Positions 29,604-38,100 of a DNA stretch of 64,000 nt are shown here, piece by piece. The notes beneath the pieces are model-generated. The model searched no databases. It saw nothing but the letters and a program-made list of their open reading frames with translations, and had not been told where the DNA came from. The stretch's first letter is position 1. The number at the start of each line of letters is the position of its first letter. Both the position numbers and the translations under genes were made by a program. Source of the stretch: Lysinibacillus xylanilyticus (GTDB lineage: Bacteria; Bacillota; Bacilli; Bacillales_A; Planococcaceae); contig NZ_LFXJ01000005.1 of assembly GCF_001183605.1 (NCBI RefSeq), positions 310,001-374,000 of the forward strand, in the 5' to 3' direction.

Positions 29604-29639
29604 TAAGATCTCTATGCGTAAGTATGGAGGTCTTTTTTT
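29604..29639 (+). terminator. Rho-independent terminator directly upstream of spoIIIAC
   Basis: AAGATCTCTAT / ATGGAGGTCTT (two G-U pairs) followed by TTTTTTG. It leaves only ~43 bases for a spoIIIAC promoter. Confidence 0.75.
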
Positions 29640-29682
29640 GTGGGTAGCAACATATATTGCTGTACACGAGGGGGCGTATGAA

Positions 29683-29892
29683 ATGGAATTACAAGACGTA
29701 TTAAGAGTCGCTGGAGTGGGACTAGTAGTTGCGCTTCTTCATGTCTTCTTTGATCAAACAGGAAAAAAAGAATTTTCATTTTTCCTATTTTTCATTGCCT
29801 ACTTATATATGACAGCGGAATTACTGCGATTTTTACGTCTATTTTTTAATGAAATTCTTACATTCTTTCAATGGCTGACCTCTTCTGGGTAG
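29683..29892 (+). CDS. spoIIIAC: Stage III sporulation protein AC
   Basis: 69 residues: VLRVAGVGLVVALLHVFFDQTGKKEF matches the N-terminal helix and conserved DQxGKKE of SpoIIIAC (68 residues in B. subtilis), followed by a second helix. It is a small mother-cell membrane component of the SpoIIIA-SpoIIQ channel. I start at the ATG behind GAGGGGGCGTATGAA; the frame extends 23 codons upstream through the terminator hairpin, which is not plausible. It is the first gene of the operon here: spoIIIAA and spoIIIAB are not upstream. Confidence 0.85.
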   Translation: MELQDVLRVAGVGLVVALLHVFFDQTGKKEFSFFLFFIAYLYMTAELLRFLRLFFNEILTFFQWLTSSG

Positions 29893-29897
29893 TGTAA

Positions 29898-30275
29898 ATG
29901 GAAATTGTCATCATAGCTGTTGTCATGCTGCTTTTATTATTGCTTATAAAAGAAGTCATAAAGCCACTCCATGCGCTAATTAGTGTTATGTTTTCGTTTT
30001 TGCTGTTCAGTATGTTGTTCTCGACACTCCTATTGCCATTCATCAAGCAATTGCTTGAGACATTAGCTTTTTTGCCTTATGCAAAAGCAATTGTAGTAAG
30101 TGCTAGCCTTTTTTATATAGGGCAATGGGTGTCTTTTTTACTTGTAGAACAAGGCTATAAAGTACTCGGGCATATTGTCTATGATGGGGTCAAGATTGTT
30201 ATTTTGTTGTACTGGTTTAAGGAATTTTTGGCTGTTTTACAGGAGGTGTCGGCCATTTTACAACGGCTAAACTAA
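29898..30275 (+). CDS. spoIIIAD: Stage III sporulation protein AD
   Basis: 125 residues with three to four membrane helices; position between AC and AE and length (133 in B. subtilis) support the call. Sequence conservation with the B. subtilis protein is low by eye. It starts five bases after the AC stop. Predicted mother-cell membrane channel component. Confidence 0.78.
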   Translation: MEIVIIAVVMLLLLLLIKEVIKPLHALISVMFSFLLFSMLFSTLLLPFIKQLLETLAFLPYAKAIVVSASLFYIGQWVSFLLVEQGYKVLGHIVYDGVKIVILLYWFKEFLAVLQEVSAILQRLN

Positions 30276-30287
30276 GGGGCGAAGACA

Positions 30288-31199
30288 TTGCTGGAGCAAA
30301 TATTTTCGTTTTTAACTGATCCATTCTTTCTATTGCTGAAGATGACACTTATTTTGTGTGGCTATGTCATTATTATTTTGATTGTTAATATGATTTTACC
30401 AGAATTTGAAAAAGGGACAAGGATACTTTTTTTTCTTATTGTACTGGCAACTATAGGACCAGTTGTTGTGAATTCATTTAAATTAATAGACGAAATAGCA
30501 CAAGGTCTTGCTCATATTTTTACTGCATTTTATCCGATTCTTACTTCAAGCTTTCTTTTATCTAGTAGTATTACTGCGATTGCTTCTTGGCAGCCTTTTT
30601 TACTTTTTTTTGTACAAGTCTTAACGTTTGTTAGTAGTAAGTGGCTTATCCCAGGAGTGCTTTTTGCCATTGTGTTTGATGTCTGTAGTGTCATTGTTAA
30701 AGAAATTTCGTTTACGAGAATTGCCGATTTGATTCGTTTTACGATTATGAGTATCGTCTCGGCATCTGTTATTTGTTACATCATTTTAATGTCGGCGAGT
30801 GGTGTTGCCGCATTTAGTGTCAATGCAGCTGTTGCAGAGCCTGTAAAGAAATTAATAGAGGAAAATATTCCGGTTGTAGGTTCCTTTATAGTAGATAGTT
30901 TTTCGATGTTCCAACATATGACACAATTTTCCTCTTCAATTACTAGTATTTCTGCTTTTATAGCGGTTATTACCGTGTCGTTCATTCCAACAGTTCAGCT
31001 TGTTGTTAGTGCATATTCGTTGAAAATGTTAGCTGCTATTTTAGAACCAATTGCCTTCGATGATATTTGTAAACTACTTGATCATGTTAGTAAATCTCTA
31101 TTTACCTTATGTGCTGTATCATTTCTAATTGCTTTTTCATTTATGTTTTCTTGTTTATTCCTCATCGTTTTTGTGCAAGTTATGGCTGGGGGGAGATAG
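30288..31199 (+). CDS. spoIIIAE: Stage III sporulation protein AE (short form)
   Basis: 303 residues with about six membrane helices, versus about 400 in B. subtilis. The polytopic part is present (YIILMSASGVAAFSVNAAVAEPVKKLIEENIPVVG, then FSMFQHM and SFIPTVQLVVSAYSLKMLAAILEPI). The N-terminal signal peptide and extracellular segment of the B. subtilis protein are missing. TTG start behind AAGGGGCGAAGACA. Either a natural short form of this lineage or a reduced allele. Confidence 0.8.
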   Translation: MLEQIFSFLTDPFFLLLKMTLILCGYVIIILIVNMILPEFEKGTRILFFLIVLATIGPVVVNSFKLIDEIAQGLAHIFTAFYPILTSSFLLSSSITAIASWQPFLLFFVQVLTFVSSKWLIPGVLFAIVFDVCSVIVKEISFTRIADLIRFTIMSIVSASVICYIILMSASGVAAFSVNAAVAEPVKKLIEENIPVVGSFIVDSFSMFQHMTQFSSSITSISAFIAVITVSFIPTVQLVVSAYSLKMLAAILEPIAFDDICKLLDHVSKSLFTLCAVSFLIAFSFMFSCLFLIVFVQVMAGGR

Positions 31200-31200
31200 A

Positions 31201-31344
31201 TTGATTCTTTTATTAGCAATGCTCTTTATCTGTCAGATATTTGTGTTTCTAACTGACGATAAAGAAATAATTTCACTTACAAAGCTTGTTATTACGTTAG
31301 TATTTTTGCAATTGCTATTAAAGATTCCATTTATCAATTCATAG
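31201..31344 (+). CDS. spoIIIAF: Stage III sporulation protein AF, minimal (two helices only)
   Basis: A 47-residue frame (MILLLAMLFICQIFVFLTDD...LLKIPFINS) starting at TTG 31201, one base after the spoIIIAE stop. Behind GGGGGGAGATAGA. Two hydrophobic helices match the membrane part of SpoIIIAF; the ~140-residue soluble domain of the B. subtilis protein is absent. Position in the operon is the main evidence. It could be a functional minimal form or a truncation. Confidence 0.55.
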   Translation: MILLLAMLFICQIFVFLTDDKEIISLTKLVITLVFLQLLLKIPFINS

Positions 31345-31406
31345 GAGGAAACAAGCGTACATACACTTGAAAAAGAGAAGATGAAAGGAGGCAATGTACA
31401 AGTGAT

Positions 31407-31826
31407 GTGGAAAAGAAACGAAAAAAAACAACGTCATTTATAGTCTTAATGCTTATCGCTGCCTCCGTGGGAATTTTCATCATTTTACCAATGTATCAAA
31501 CGAGTACAACGAATGGGCAAGTAACATCGATGACCAATGAAGAAAAACTTGAGAAGACACTAAAGGCTATGAAAGGTGTTGGGGAGGTTAAAGTCTATTT
31601 TTATTACGGAGATATGACAGATGAGAAGGATGACAATAAACTATTCAGTCAATATTTTCGAGGAACTGAACAAGGCACGAAAGAATTAACAGGGATGCTA
31701 GTTGTTTCTGAAGGAGCATCAGATATCTTTGTGAAAAATGAAATTCGTGCTGTTGTTAGTCAAGTAATGCAATTGCCGATTCATCGAATTATTATCGTTC
31801 CAATGGAGAATAAGGAGGAAAAGTAA
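31407..31826 (+). CDS. spoIIIAG: Stage III sporulation protein AG (short form)
   Basis: 139 residues: one N-terminal membrane helix (FIVLMLIAASVGIFIILPM) and one ring-building-motif-like soluble domain (LKAMKGVGEVKVYFYYG ... VVSEGASDIFVKNEIRAVVSQVMQLPIHRIIIVPM). B. subtilis SpoIIIAG is 229 residues with a large insertion in this domain, so this version lacks the insertion. GTG start; the GGAGG at 31387 is unusually far (16 bases), so an alternative start is possible. It is followed without gap by spoIIIAH. Confidence 0.82.
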   Translation: MEKKRKKTTSFIVLMLIAASVGIFIILPMYQTSTTNGQVTSMTNEEKLEKTLKAMKGVGEVKVYFYYGDMTDEKDDNKLFSQYFRGTEQGTKELTGMLVVSEGASDIFVKNEIRAVVSQVMQLPIHRIIIVPMENKEEK

Positions 31827-32384
31827 ATGCGCGTACGTAGAAGAACAGTTTGGTTTATGACATTATTAAGTCTAGTAGCGGTTATTTCAGTGTATTATTT
31901 GGTTGATCCAGCAAAACAATTTAATGGACTAACTATTTTCACAGATGACGCATTACAGCAAACTGCGGTAACGGGTGTGACTGATCAAGAAGCAACGAAA
32001 GACGGAGAGACGAAGGAAGTATCTTCTCCAAGTCATTTATTTGAAGAAATGCGCATGCAAGTTAGTGATGAAAGAAGCCAACTACGTGAACAACTAACAA
32101 CGAAGATTGGTTCAAAAGATTACACAGCGGAACAAAAAAGTGAGGCTTATAATGAAATGGATAACCTTATTAAACAAGAATCCTCTGAAGCAATGTTAGA
32201 AATGCTTATTAAATCTTTAGGTTATTCCGATGCATTTGTACGAGCAGATGCTGATAAAGTACAGGTAACTGTTATGGCGGAGGAGCTATCAACAGCTCAA
32301 GCAAATGAAATTATTTACTTGGTAAAAACAGAGATGGAGGACGCAAAGAACGTCCAAGTAAAATTCAGTGCGAATAACTATTAA
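31827..32384 (+). CDS. spoIIIAH: Stage III sporulation protein AH
   Basis: 185 residues with an N-terminal membrane anchor (TVWFMTLLSLVAVISVYYLV) and a C-terminal YscJ-like domain (SEAMLEMLIKSLGYSDAFVRAD...). Its partner in B. subtilis is SpoIIQ from the forespore side, bridging the intermembrane space. GGAGGAAAAGTAA precedes the ATG. Last gene of the operon; terminator follows. Confidence 0.88.
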   Translation: MRVRRRTVWFMTLLSLVAVISVYYLVDPAKQFNGLTIFTDDALQQTAVTGVTDQEATKDGETKEVSSPSHLFEEMRMQVSDERSQLREQLTTKIGSKDYTAEQKSEAYNEMDNLIKQESSEAMLEMLIKSLGYSDAFVRADADKVQVTVMAEELSTAQANEIIYLVKTEMEDAKNVQVKFSANNY

Positions 32385-32448
32385 AAATAGAAAGAAAAAG
32401 ATGAATATTCTGTCTATTTAATAGCTATTGTTATATATCAGTATAATG

Positions 32449-32486
32449 AAAAGGCTTTCGTTTATTAAAGGAAAGCCTTTTATTTT
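32449..32486 (+). terminator. Rho-independent terminator of the spoIIIA operon
   Basis: AAAAGGCTTTC / GAAAGCCTTTT stem followed by ATTTTG. Confidence 0.85.
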
Positions 32487-32585
32487 GTTCATATTTACTT
32501 AATTTGCATTAAAGTATTTCAAATTGTGCGAAAAAAATATAAAATAGTGTTTGTAGTAGATTTTATTTCATAAGGAGAGTTAGGA

Positions 32586-33074
32586 ATGTTCAAAATTCAA
32601 GAAATTCGCGAAATTATTAAATTAGTAGATTCTTCTTCAATTGACGAATTCGTTTACGAAGTAGATGGCGCAAAAGTTAAATTAAAAAAGAATGGTGTTG
32701 TTACTGAAACTGTAGCACCTAAAAAAGAAGTAGTTGCACCTGTTGTAGAACAGTCTGCACCTGCAGCAGCTCCTGTAGCACCAGCAAAAGCTGAAGAAGC
32801 ACCAGCTGCAGCATCAACAAGTAACGACTCGTCGTTGCATAAAATTGTATCGCCGATGGTTGGAACTTTTTATCAATCTCCAAATCCAGATACACCAGCT
32901 TACGTTAAAGTGGGGGACAAAGTTGGTAATGAAACAATTGTATGTATCGTAGAAGCTATGAAACTATTCAACGAAATTGAAGCAGAAGTTCAAGGGGAAA
33001 TCGTTGAAGTACTAGTTAAAGACGGTGAATTAGTAGAATACGGTCAACCATTATTCCTTGTAAAAGCTGAGTAA
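32586..33074 (+). CDS. accB: Acetyl-CoA carboxylase biotin carboxyl carrier protein
   Basis: 162 residues: N-terminal helical region, an Ala/Pro-rich linker (~55-80), and a biotinyl domain with the biotinylated Lys in [13 protein letters not shown]. It carries CO2 between biotin carboxylase and carboxyltransferase in the first step of fatty-acid synthesis. AAGGAGAGTTAGG precedes the ATG; accC follows after 13 bases. Confidence 0.96.
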   Translation: MFKIQEIREIIKLVDSSSIDEFVYEVDGAKVKLKKNGVVTETVAPKKEVVAPVVEQSAPAAAPVAPAKAEEAPAAASTSNDSSLHKIVSPMVGTFYQSPNPDTPAYVKVGDKVGNETIVCIVEAMKLFNEIEAEVQGEIVEVLVKDGELVEYGQPLFLVKAE

Positions 33075-33087
33075 GGAGTGCACAACC

Positions 33088-34446
33088 ATGAAAAAAGTTT
33101 TAATTGCAAACCGCGGCGAAATCGCTGTGCGTATCATTCGTGCTTGTAAAGAGTTAGGCATTCAATCAGTTGCCGTATACTCAGAAGCAGACGCAGACGC
33201 ATTACATGTGAAATTAGCAGACGAAGCATATTGTATCGGGCCGAAGCTATCAAAAGATTCATATTTAAGCTTTCCGGCTTTACTTAGCGTAGCAGAAAAA
33301 ACTGGTGCAGACGGTATCCACCCAGGTTACGGTTTCGTATCTGAAAACGCTGACTTCGCTGAGGCTTGTGAAAATGCAGGCATTAAGTTCATTGGACCTT
33401 CATCTGATTCTATTAAAATTATGGGTATTAAAGACGTTGCACGTACAACAATGGAAGCAGCAGGTGTTCCACTTGTTCCGGGTACTGGTATTGTTCCAGA
33501 TACCGAAACAGGTAAAGAATGGGCTGCTAAAATTGGTTACCCAGTGATCATCAAAGCAACTGCTGGTGGTGGCGGTAAAGGTATCCGTGTAGCTCGTACA
33601 GAAGAAGACCTTGTAAAAGGCATTGAAATTACGCAAAAAGAGGCTGCTGCAGCATTTGGTAACCCGGGCGTATATTTAGAAAAATTCATCGAGTACTTCC
33701 GTCACTGTGAAATCCAAGTATTAGCGGATGGCCATGGTAACGTTGTACATTTAGGTGAACGTGACTGTACAGTTCAACGCCGTATGCAGAAATTAGTGGA
33801 GGAAGCTCCATCTCCAGCGCTATCTTCTGAACGCCGAGCTGAAATGGGAGCAGCTGCCGTTAAAGCTGCAGAAGCTTGTAACTATGAAGGTGCTGGAACA
33901 ATCGAGTTTATTTATGACTATCGAGAAGATAAATTCTACTTCATGGAAATGAATACTCGTATCCAAGTAGAACACCCAGTAACTGAAATGATTTCTGGTG
34001 TAGATCTTGTACAACAACAATTAAAAGTTGCATCTGGTGAAAAACTTCCTTTCACTCAAGATGATATTCAATTAAATGGTTGGGCAATTGAATGCCGTAT
34101 TAACGCAGAAAATGCTTATAAAAACTTCATGCCATCAGCTGGTACTGTAGATACTTACGTAACTCCAGGTGGCTACGGTGTACGTATTGACTCTGCTGTA
34201 TATGCTGGCTATACAATCCCACCATACTATGACTCTATGGTTGCAAAACTAATTGTTCATGCCAATACACGTGAAGAAGCGATTGCTAAAATGAATCGTG
34301 CGCTTAGCGAATTTGAAGTATCTGGTCCTGGTATCAATACAACAATTCCATTCCACCAAGCATTGATGAACAATGACGTTTTCAAATCAGCGCAATTCAA
34401 TACGAAGTTCCTAGAAGAGAATGATGTTTTGGGGACAAGCAAGTAA
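33088..34446 (+). CDS. accC: Acetyl-CoA carboxylase biotin carboxylase subunit
   Basis: 452 residues: [23 protein letters not shown]-terminus, ATP-grasp loop [13 protein letters not shown], and [14 protein letters not shown]. Complete. Its last 108 bases are duplicated without mismatch at 48586-48693, the mark of an integrative element inserted at the gene's 3' end. The coding sequence stays intact because the element supplies the same end. In B. subtilis yqhY follows directly; here it lies 21 kb away. Confidence 0.96.
   Translation: MKKVLIANRGEIAVRIIRACKELGIQSVAVYSEADADALHVKLADEAYCIGPKLSKDSYLSFPALLSVAEKTGADGIHPGYGFVSENADFAEACENAGIKFIGPSSDSIKIMGIKDVARTTMEAAGVPLVPGTGIVPDTETGKEWAAKIGYPVIIKATAGGGGKGIRVARTEEDLVKGIEITQKEAAAAFGNPGVYLEKFIEYFRHCEIQVLADGHGNVVHLGERDCTVQRRMQKLVEEAPSPALSSERRAEMGAAAVKAAEACNYEGAGTIEFIYDYREDKFYFMEMNTRIQVEHPVTEMISGVDLVQQQLKVASGEKLPFTQDDIQLNGWAIECRINAENAYKNFMPSAGTVDTYVTPGGYGVRIDSAVYAGYTIPPYYDSMVAKLIVHANTREEAIAKMNRALSEFEVSGPGINTTIPFHQALMNNDVFKSAQFNTKFLEENDVLGTSK
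34339..34446 (+). repeat. Left 108-bp direct repeat (attL-like) in the accC 3' end
   Basis: Identical over 108 bases to 48586-48693, beginning ACAACAATTCC and ending GACAAGCAAGTAA (the accC stop). Flanks differ at once on both sides. Confidence 0.93.
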
Positions 34447-34463
34447 TTGATTTGTGGATTTAG

Positions 34464-34487
34464 GGAATAGAATAGGGAATAGAATGC
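34464..34487 (+). repeat. Recurrent element-end motif, copy 1
   Basis: GGAATAGAATAGGGAATAG, 18 bases after the accC stop. Near-identical motifs occur at 48766 and 50333, each 44-47 bases before an SD-bearing terminator hairpin. Candidate integrase arm site or excisionase site. Confidence 0.6.
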
Positions 34488-34510
34488 ATTCCAAATATCG
34501 CAATAAAATT

Positions 34511-34545
34511 ACCTTCTAACATTCAATTGTTAGGAGGTTTTTTAT
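34511..34545 (+). terminator. accC terminator whose 3' arm carries the integrase ribosome binding site
   Basis: ACCTTCTAAC pairs with GTTAGGAGGT (one G-U) around ATTCAATT, followed by TTTTTATTTG. The AGGAGG in the 3' arm is the only Shine-Dalgarno for the integrase TTG at 34546. Both termination of accC readthrough and occlusion of the integrase site follow from one hairpin. Confidence 0.8.
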
Positions 34546-35595
34546 TTGGCTAAAAAAGGTCAGCGTACAGGGATTTTTGATTTAGAAGATGTGACAGAAG
34601 CTATACAGCTACCAAGTTTTGATGATACGTTTAAAGAGGAAGATACGATACTGATTACTCCACCAAAGCTAATGATTGATGTAGCTGAATTACATGAGGG
34701 TAAGAAAGGTGTAGAAATAAATAGTGCTTTGTTAATTGTTAAAGAGCAAATGCGTCTCTCGGGCGTTCGCAAGGCAACAATCAGCGAATATATTTATACT
34801 TTTAAACGTTTAGTAGATGCAATGAAAATTGAATACGTAGATGACATTAAATTGGAGTCTATATTTGGTTGGCTTGCGAGCTTAGGGGATATTTCAGATG
34901 TATCGAAACAAAGCCGTCTACGTGTCATTAAAGCTGTTTTAAATCGACTTTACGATAACGGATGGATAGAGAGAAACTTTTGGAAAGACGTTCGTATACG
35001 TGTTGATACTAAAATCAAACTTCCTGCTGATGAGAAGCAATTGTCAATCTTATTGTCATTACTTGATATGGTGGATTTCATTCAGTTTCGTGATGCGGTG
35101 GCTGTATTGACTATATACAAGACGGGTATTCGAATGAACACGTTAATACAGCTAGAAGAGAAGCATGTTGACTTTAAGACTAATTCATTGCTTCTGACGG
35201 GTGACTTTTTGAAGAACCATGATATATTGAAATTGCCATTCGATGATGAATTAGCACTATATTTGAATCGTTTGATAACTCAAAATAATATTATTCGTAA
35301 ACATTATAAGAAACGAAATGAAGTTGTATTTTTAAGTAAGTTTGGAGACTCGTTAGACGTTGAATCTAAGCCATGTGCAATTACTAAGAGGCTTTCTTAC
35401 TATGCTAAGAAGTACAAGTTAAACAATATTAGCGCTCATGCAATTAGAAGGTTGTATGCAACTAACTTAAGGAAGAAGGGGGCGGATGTTGTTTTAATTA
35501 GCAAGGCGCTATCCCATAAATCATTATCAACCACAACGAGATATTTAGGGATAAGCTCTGATGATGTATTGAAGGGGTTAAGGGATTACTTATGA
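34546..35595 (+). CDS. Tyrosine-type site-specific integrase (element 1)
   Basis: 349 residues. A ~75-residue N-terminal extension (AKKGQRTGIFDLEDVTEA) precedes a core-binding domain (~75-165) and a catalytic domain. Catalytic residues: Arg in YKTGIRMNTLIQLEE, His-x-x-Arg in SAHAIRRLYATNL, His in LSHKSLSTTTRYLG with Tyr as nucleophile. The N-terminal extension reappears as stubs at 48849 (RKSSQRTCIFDLEN) and 50414 (SKNKQRTGMIDII), so this family served all elements of the array. Start is TTG behind the AGGAGG in the terminator stem. Likely target: the accC 3' end. Confidence 0.9.
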   Translation: MAKKGQRTGIFDLEDVTEAIQLPSFDDTFKEEDTILITPPKLMIDVAELHEGKKGVEINSALLIVKEQMRLSGVRKATISEYIYTFKRLVDAMKIEYVDDIKLESIFGWLASLGDISDVSKQSRLRVIKAVLNRLYDNGWIERNFWKDVRIRVDTKIKLPADEKQLSILLSLLDMVDFIQFRDAVAVLTIYKTGIRMNTLIQLEEKHVDFKTNSLLLTGDFLKNHDILKLPFDDELALYLNRLITQNNIIRKHYKKRNEVVFLSKFGDSLDVESKPCAITKRLSYYAKKYKLNNISAHAIRRLYATNLRKKGADVVLISKALSHKSLSTTTRYLGISSDDVLKGLRDYL

Positions 35596-35836
35596 CATAC
35601 TAGGGGTTAATTATGTAATTAATCAAGGTTGTTTAACTTTATAGATGTTAAAGAGGTAACAAAGGATTTGAGGGAGTATCTATAATTATTAATTGCTGTC
35701 TATGTCTTAGATTCAGTTTGTTTCTATGATGTAGGCAATTATTTTAGCAACATGCCATTGTTATTACTATGTCTTCAAGGTAAGGTGAAGTCAATTAGTG
35801 AATCGAACAATTTAGATTATTTTAGGAGGATACTTT

Positions 35837-36568
35837 ATGGACGAAATATATACAAGATTTGGTATTGATGCAAAAGATGCAAATGGAGTGATTGCTACAA
35901 GGGTATATGATATCCATAAACCATTAGATTTGTATTACAGACTAATTGGGTTGGAACTACAAGATTTTACATACTATTTAGACGATATGAAATTAAGTGT
36001 AGAAAAAATTAAGAATGAAATGCTTGAAAGAGATTTAGATGCATTTAATTTTTTATTGTCGAATGATTATGAGTATGCACACCGAATTGATATTAGGTAT
36101 CAGTATCTACTAAATAATTCTGTCTTTATAAGTATATACAGTCTTTTAGAGGATGTTCTTTACAGATTCATTGAAATTTGTAAGTATCGTTTAAAAATAG
36201 AAGAGACATTAAAAGAAAATAGAAAGCTACCCATACTTACTCAGTATTTTAACATTATAGAAAAAGCCTTGAATTATAAGATTCCTAAGAATTTCAAAAA
36301 TAATTTTTCTAACTATAGAAAATTAAGGAATTGTATTGTTCGTAAAAGAGGTTATATTACTTGGATGGGTGAATCAGACAAAAAGCTCATAAAGGTTGTT
36401 GAAGATTTATCTGATAAAAGCATTGGTCTATCTGAAAATGGAAAAGGAATTATTTTAGGTGAAGAGGCTTGTGATTATTTTATAGTTGAAATAGAAAAGT
36501 TGTTTAAATTACTATGTGAAGTTCTAATAAAAGAAGAAACTAAGAAGAGAAGTTTGAGTTCCTCATAA
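35837..36568 (+). CDS. HEPN-like helical protein with degenerate active-site motif
   Basis: 243 residues, mostly helical and charged. The segment YRKLRNCIVRKRGYITW near residue 165 has the form of the HEPN RNase motif R-N-x-I-V-H-x-x-G, but the His is replaced by Arg. Many such proteins pair with toxins or serve as cargo in defence islands. I do not recognise an exact family. TAGGAGGATACTTT precedes the ATG. It stands alone. Confidence 0.55.
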   Translation: MDEIYTRFGIDAKDANGVIATRVYDIHKPLDLYYRLIGLELQDFTYYLDDMKLSVEKIKNEMLERDLDAFNFLLSNDYEYAHRIDIRYQYLLNNSVFISIYSLLEDVLYRFIEICKYRLKIEETLKENRKLPILTQYFNIIEKALNYKIPKNFKNNFSNYRKLRNCIVRKRGYITWMGESDKKLIKVVEDLSDKSIGLSENGKGIILGEEACDYFIVEIEKLFKLLCEVLIKEETKKRSLSSS

Positions 36569-36694
36569 AATAGGAATTTAAGTATATGTAAGGCATATAG
36601 AACAAGATTTTAGATAAAAATTACTTGTTTCAATGATGAAGGTCGTTTTTTTGTACCGAGCTTTGAACTAAACTCTACTATGTAACAGAAATAG

Positions 36695-36723
36695 TTGTCA
36701 AAAAGTTATTAATCTTGTATAAT
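36695..36723 (+). promoter_or_regulatory. Sigma-A promoter for the Rep-like gene
   Basis: TTGTCA (36695-36700), 17-base spacer, TATAAT (36718-36723). Predicted start near 36730. Confidence 0.7.
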
Positions 36724-36843
36724 ATTGTATTAAGGCACTTGAAGCCATTTTATGAAACTTTACATTTAAAATGAAACCTAAACATTAACTAAGCCATACA
36801 GGCTATATTATATGAAAACTAATACATTCTACTAACATGCAGC

Positions 36844-36912
36844 GGTAGACAATACTAAATTGGATTTTTCTTAGAAATAAGAAGGTCTGATTGGTGTTGT
36901 CTACCTTTTTTG
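36844..36912 (+). terminator. Attenuator-like terminator in the leader of the Rep-like gene
   Basis: GGTAGACAATAC (36844-36855) pairs with GTGTTGTCTACC (36894-36905), with an inner TTCTTAGAAATAAGAA hairpin, followed by TTTTTTG. It lies only 48 bases before the start codon, so the gene is transcribed only when this hairpin is bypassed. Confidence 0.65.
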
Positions 36913-36959
36913 TTGGCTCTGAGTACCTAATAAATTATTTAGGAAAAGGAAGAAATAGT

Positions 36960-37889
36960 ATGAATTTTTATCAAATCAAATCAACATTGAAAATCACAGG
37001 AAAGGAATCTAAGGTGTTCCTACCAAACGAAATTTTTGATGACTTACAGGGCTACATTACCAGTGGCACACATTTGGCATATGCTTACAGTTATTACTAC
37101 CTTACACATTTCTTATATCGCAACTGTAAGTATCTTAACACTGAGGTTTTCCTTGATGGAAATGTCATTAAGCAGGTGTTGGGCTACGCTGAAAGCAATC
37201 GCACAATGAACTACATCACTAAAAAAGGTGGATTGCTTGATGATATTGGTTATACAGAATCTATAAAAAATATCCCTTTAGGTTGGGAACTCAAGGAAAT
37301 AGAAGGTTTAACTTTTACAATGGCTTATGATATGCCGAAAGATATGTTACCTGAGATTCCTAAGATGTTCTTCTTAAAGAAACCATCCAAAGCGTTTGAG
37401 CGAACTATTTTAAAGCACGATATAGAAACTAATCAGATAGTTGAAGAAGAAGCGCAGGGAACATTCTTTGATGTTTCAAATACACATTCAGTGGACTTTA
37501 ATGTGTTCATGTACTGTATGGCAAACGATGAAATAGGTACAATAGGTTTCTATCTGTATAGTTGGTTGAAGCATAAGCATGACATTTTTAGAAATGGTTA
37601 TGACGTATCTTACGAAAAGCTAAGTGCTGAAACAGGTCTACCAAGACGTACGATGATTAAATACCTTAATGCTCTAAAGGGTTACAATTTAATTAGCTTT
37701 AAGTTCAATCAACAGTATTATGTGATAGGTATGACAGATGGTGATAGAATGGCAACTACTTACTATGCAAACAGTTACAGTAATTTCTATGAAGTACCAA
37801 AGTCATTCAAAAAGATGATGGTTATGAGCAAAGATGATTACAACAAAAGGAATGATGTAGTAGTGACTATGGAGCAATTACCTTTTTAA
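36960..37889 (+). CDS. Putative replication-initiator-like / winged-helix DNA-binding protein
   Basis: 309 residues. N-terminal half resembles the start of a plasmid Rep or replication-initiator fold (YKLxx-type helices, SYYYLTHFLYRN). The C-terminal part has a clear winged-helix (VSYEKLSAETGLPRRTMIKYLNALKGYNLI). AGGAAAAGGAAGAAATAGT precedes the ATG at 36960; the 23-codon upstream extension runs through the attenuator. The attenuator leader and the inverted repeat just downstream support a role in replication of the excised element (inference). A plain transcription regulator is the alternative. Confidence 0.5.
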   Translation: MNFYQIKSTLKITGKESKVFLPNEIFDDLQGYITSGTHLAYAYSYYYLTHFLYRNCKYLNTEVFLDGNVIKQVLGYAESNRTMNYITKKGGLLDDIGYTESIKNIPLGWELKEIEGLTFTMAYDMPKDMLPEIPKMFFLKKPSKAFERTILKHDIETNQIVEEEAQGTFFDVSNTHSVDFNVFMYCMANDEIGTIGFYLYSWLKHKHDIFRNGYDVSYEKLSAETGLPRRTMIKYLNALKGYNLISFKFNQQYYVIGMTDGDRMATTYYANSYSNFYEVPKSFKKMMVMSKDDYNKRNDVVVTMEQLPF

Positions 37890-37909
37890 AAAAAAAAAAT
37901 GTAGATATT

Positions 37910-38019
37910 TGCACTATATAGAATAGAAGCATAGATGAACTATGATTCGTATTATTTCCGTATTAATAGGGAGTAATAGAGTAGTGGTAGGTCATTATAC
38001 TTCTATTTTATATAGTGCA
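37910..38019. repeat. Long inverted repeat after the Rep-like gene (possible origin)
   Basis: TGCACTATATAGAATAGAAG (37910-37929) and CTTCTATTTTATATAGTGCA (38000-38019) are inverted repeats with one mismatch in 20. The 70 bases between them can form smaller hairpins (CATAGATGAACTATG; ATTATTTCC...GGGAGTAAT). Such nested structure is seen at single- or double-strand origins, but it could also be a structured RNA. Confidence 0.55.
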
Positions 38020-38100
38020 GAAACATACATTAGTTGATTTTGAAATAAATGAACAGTGATAGAAGCAACAGTAGTGAACTAGTATAAAAGCTTCTGTAAT

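Larger units (their letters stand above)
36569..36959 (+). other. Leader region of the Rep-like gene
   Basis: 390 bases: a sigma-A promoter (36695-36723), several small hairpins (for example AGCC-ATACA-GGCT near 36801) and an attenuator-like terminator (36844-36912). No coding frame seen. A ~230-base structured leader like this is typical of genes controlled by antisense RNA or attenuation. Confidence 0.6.
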
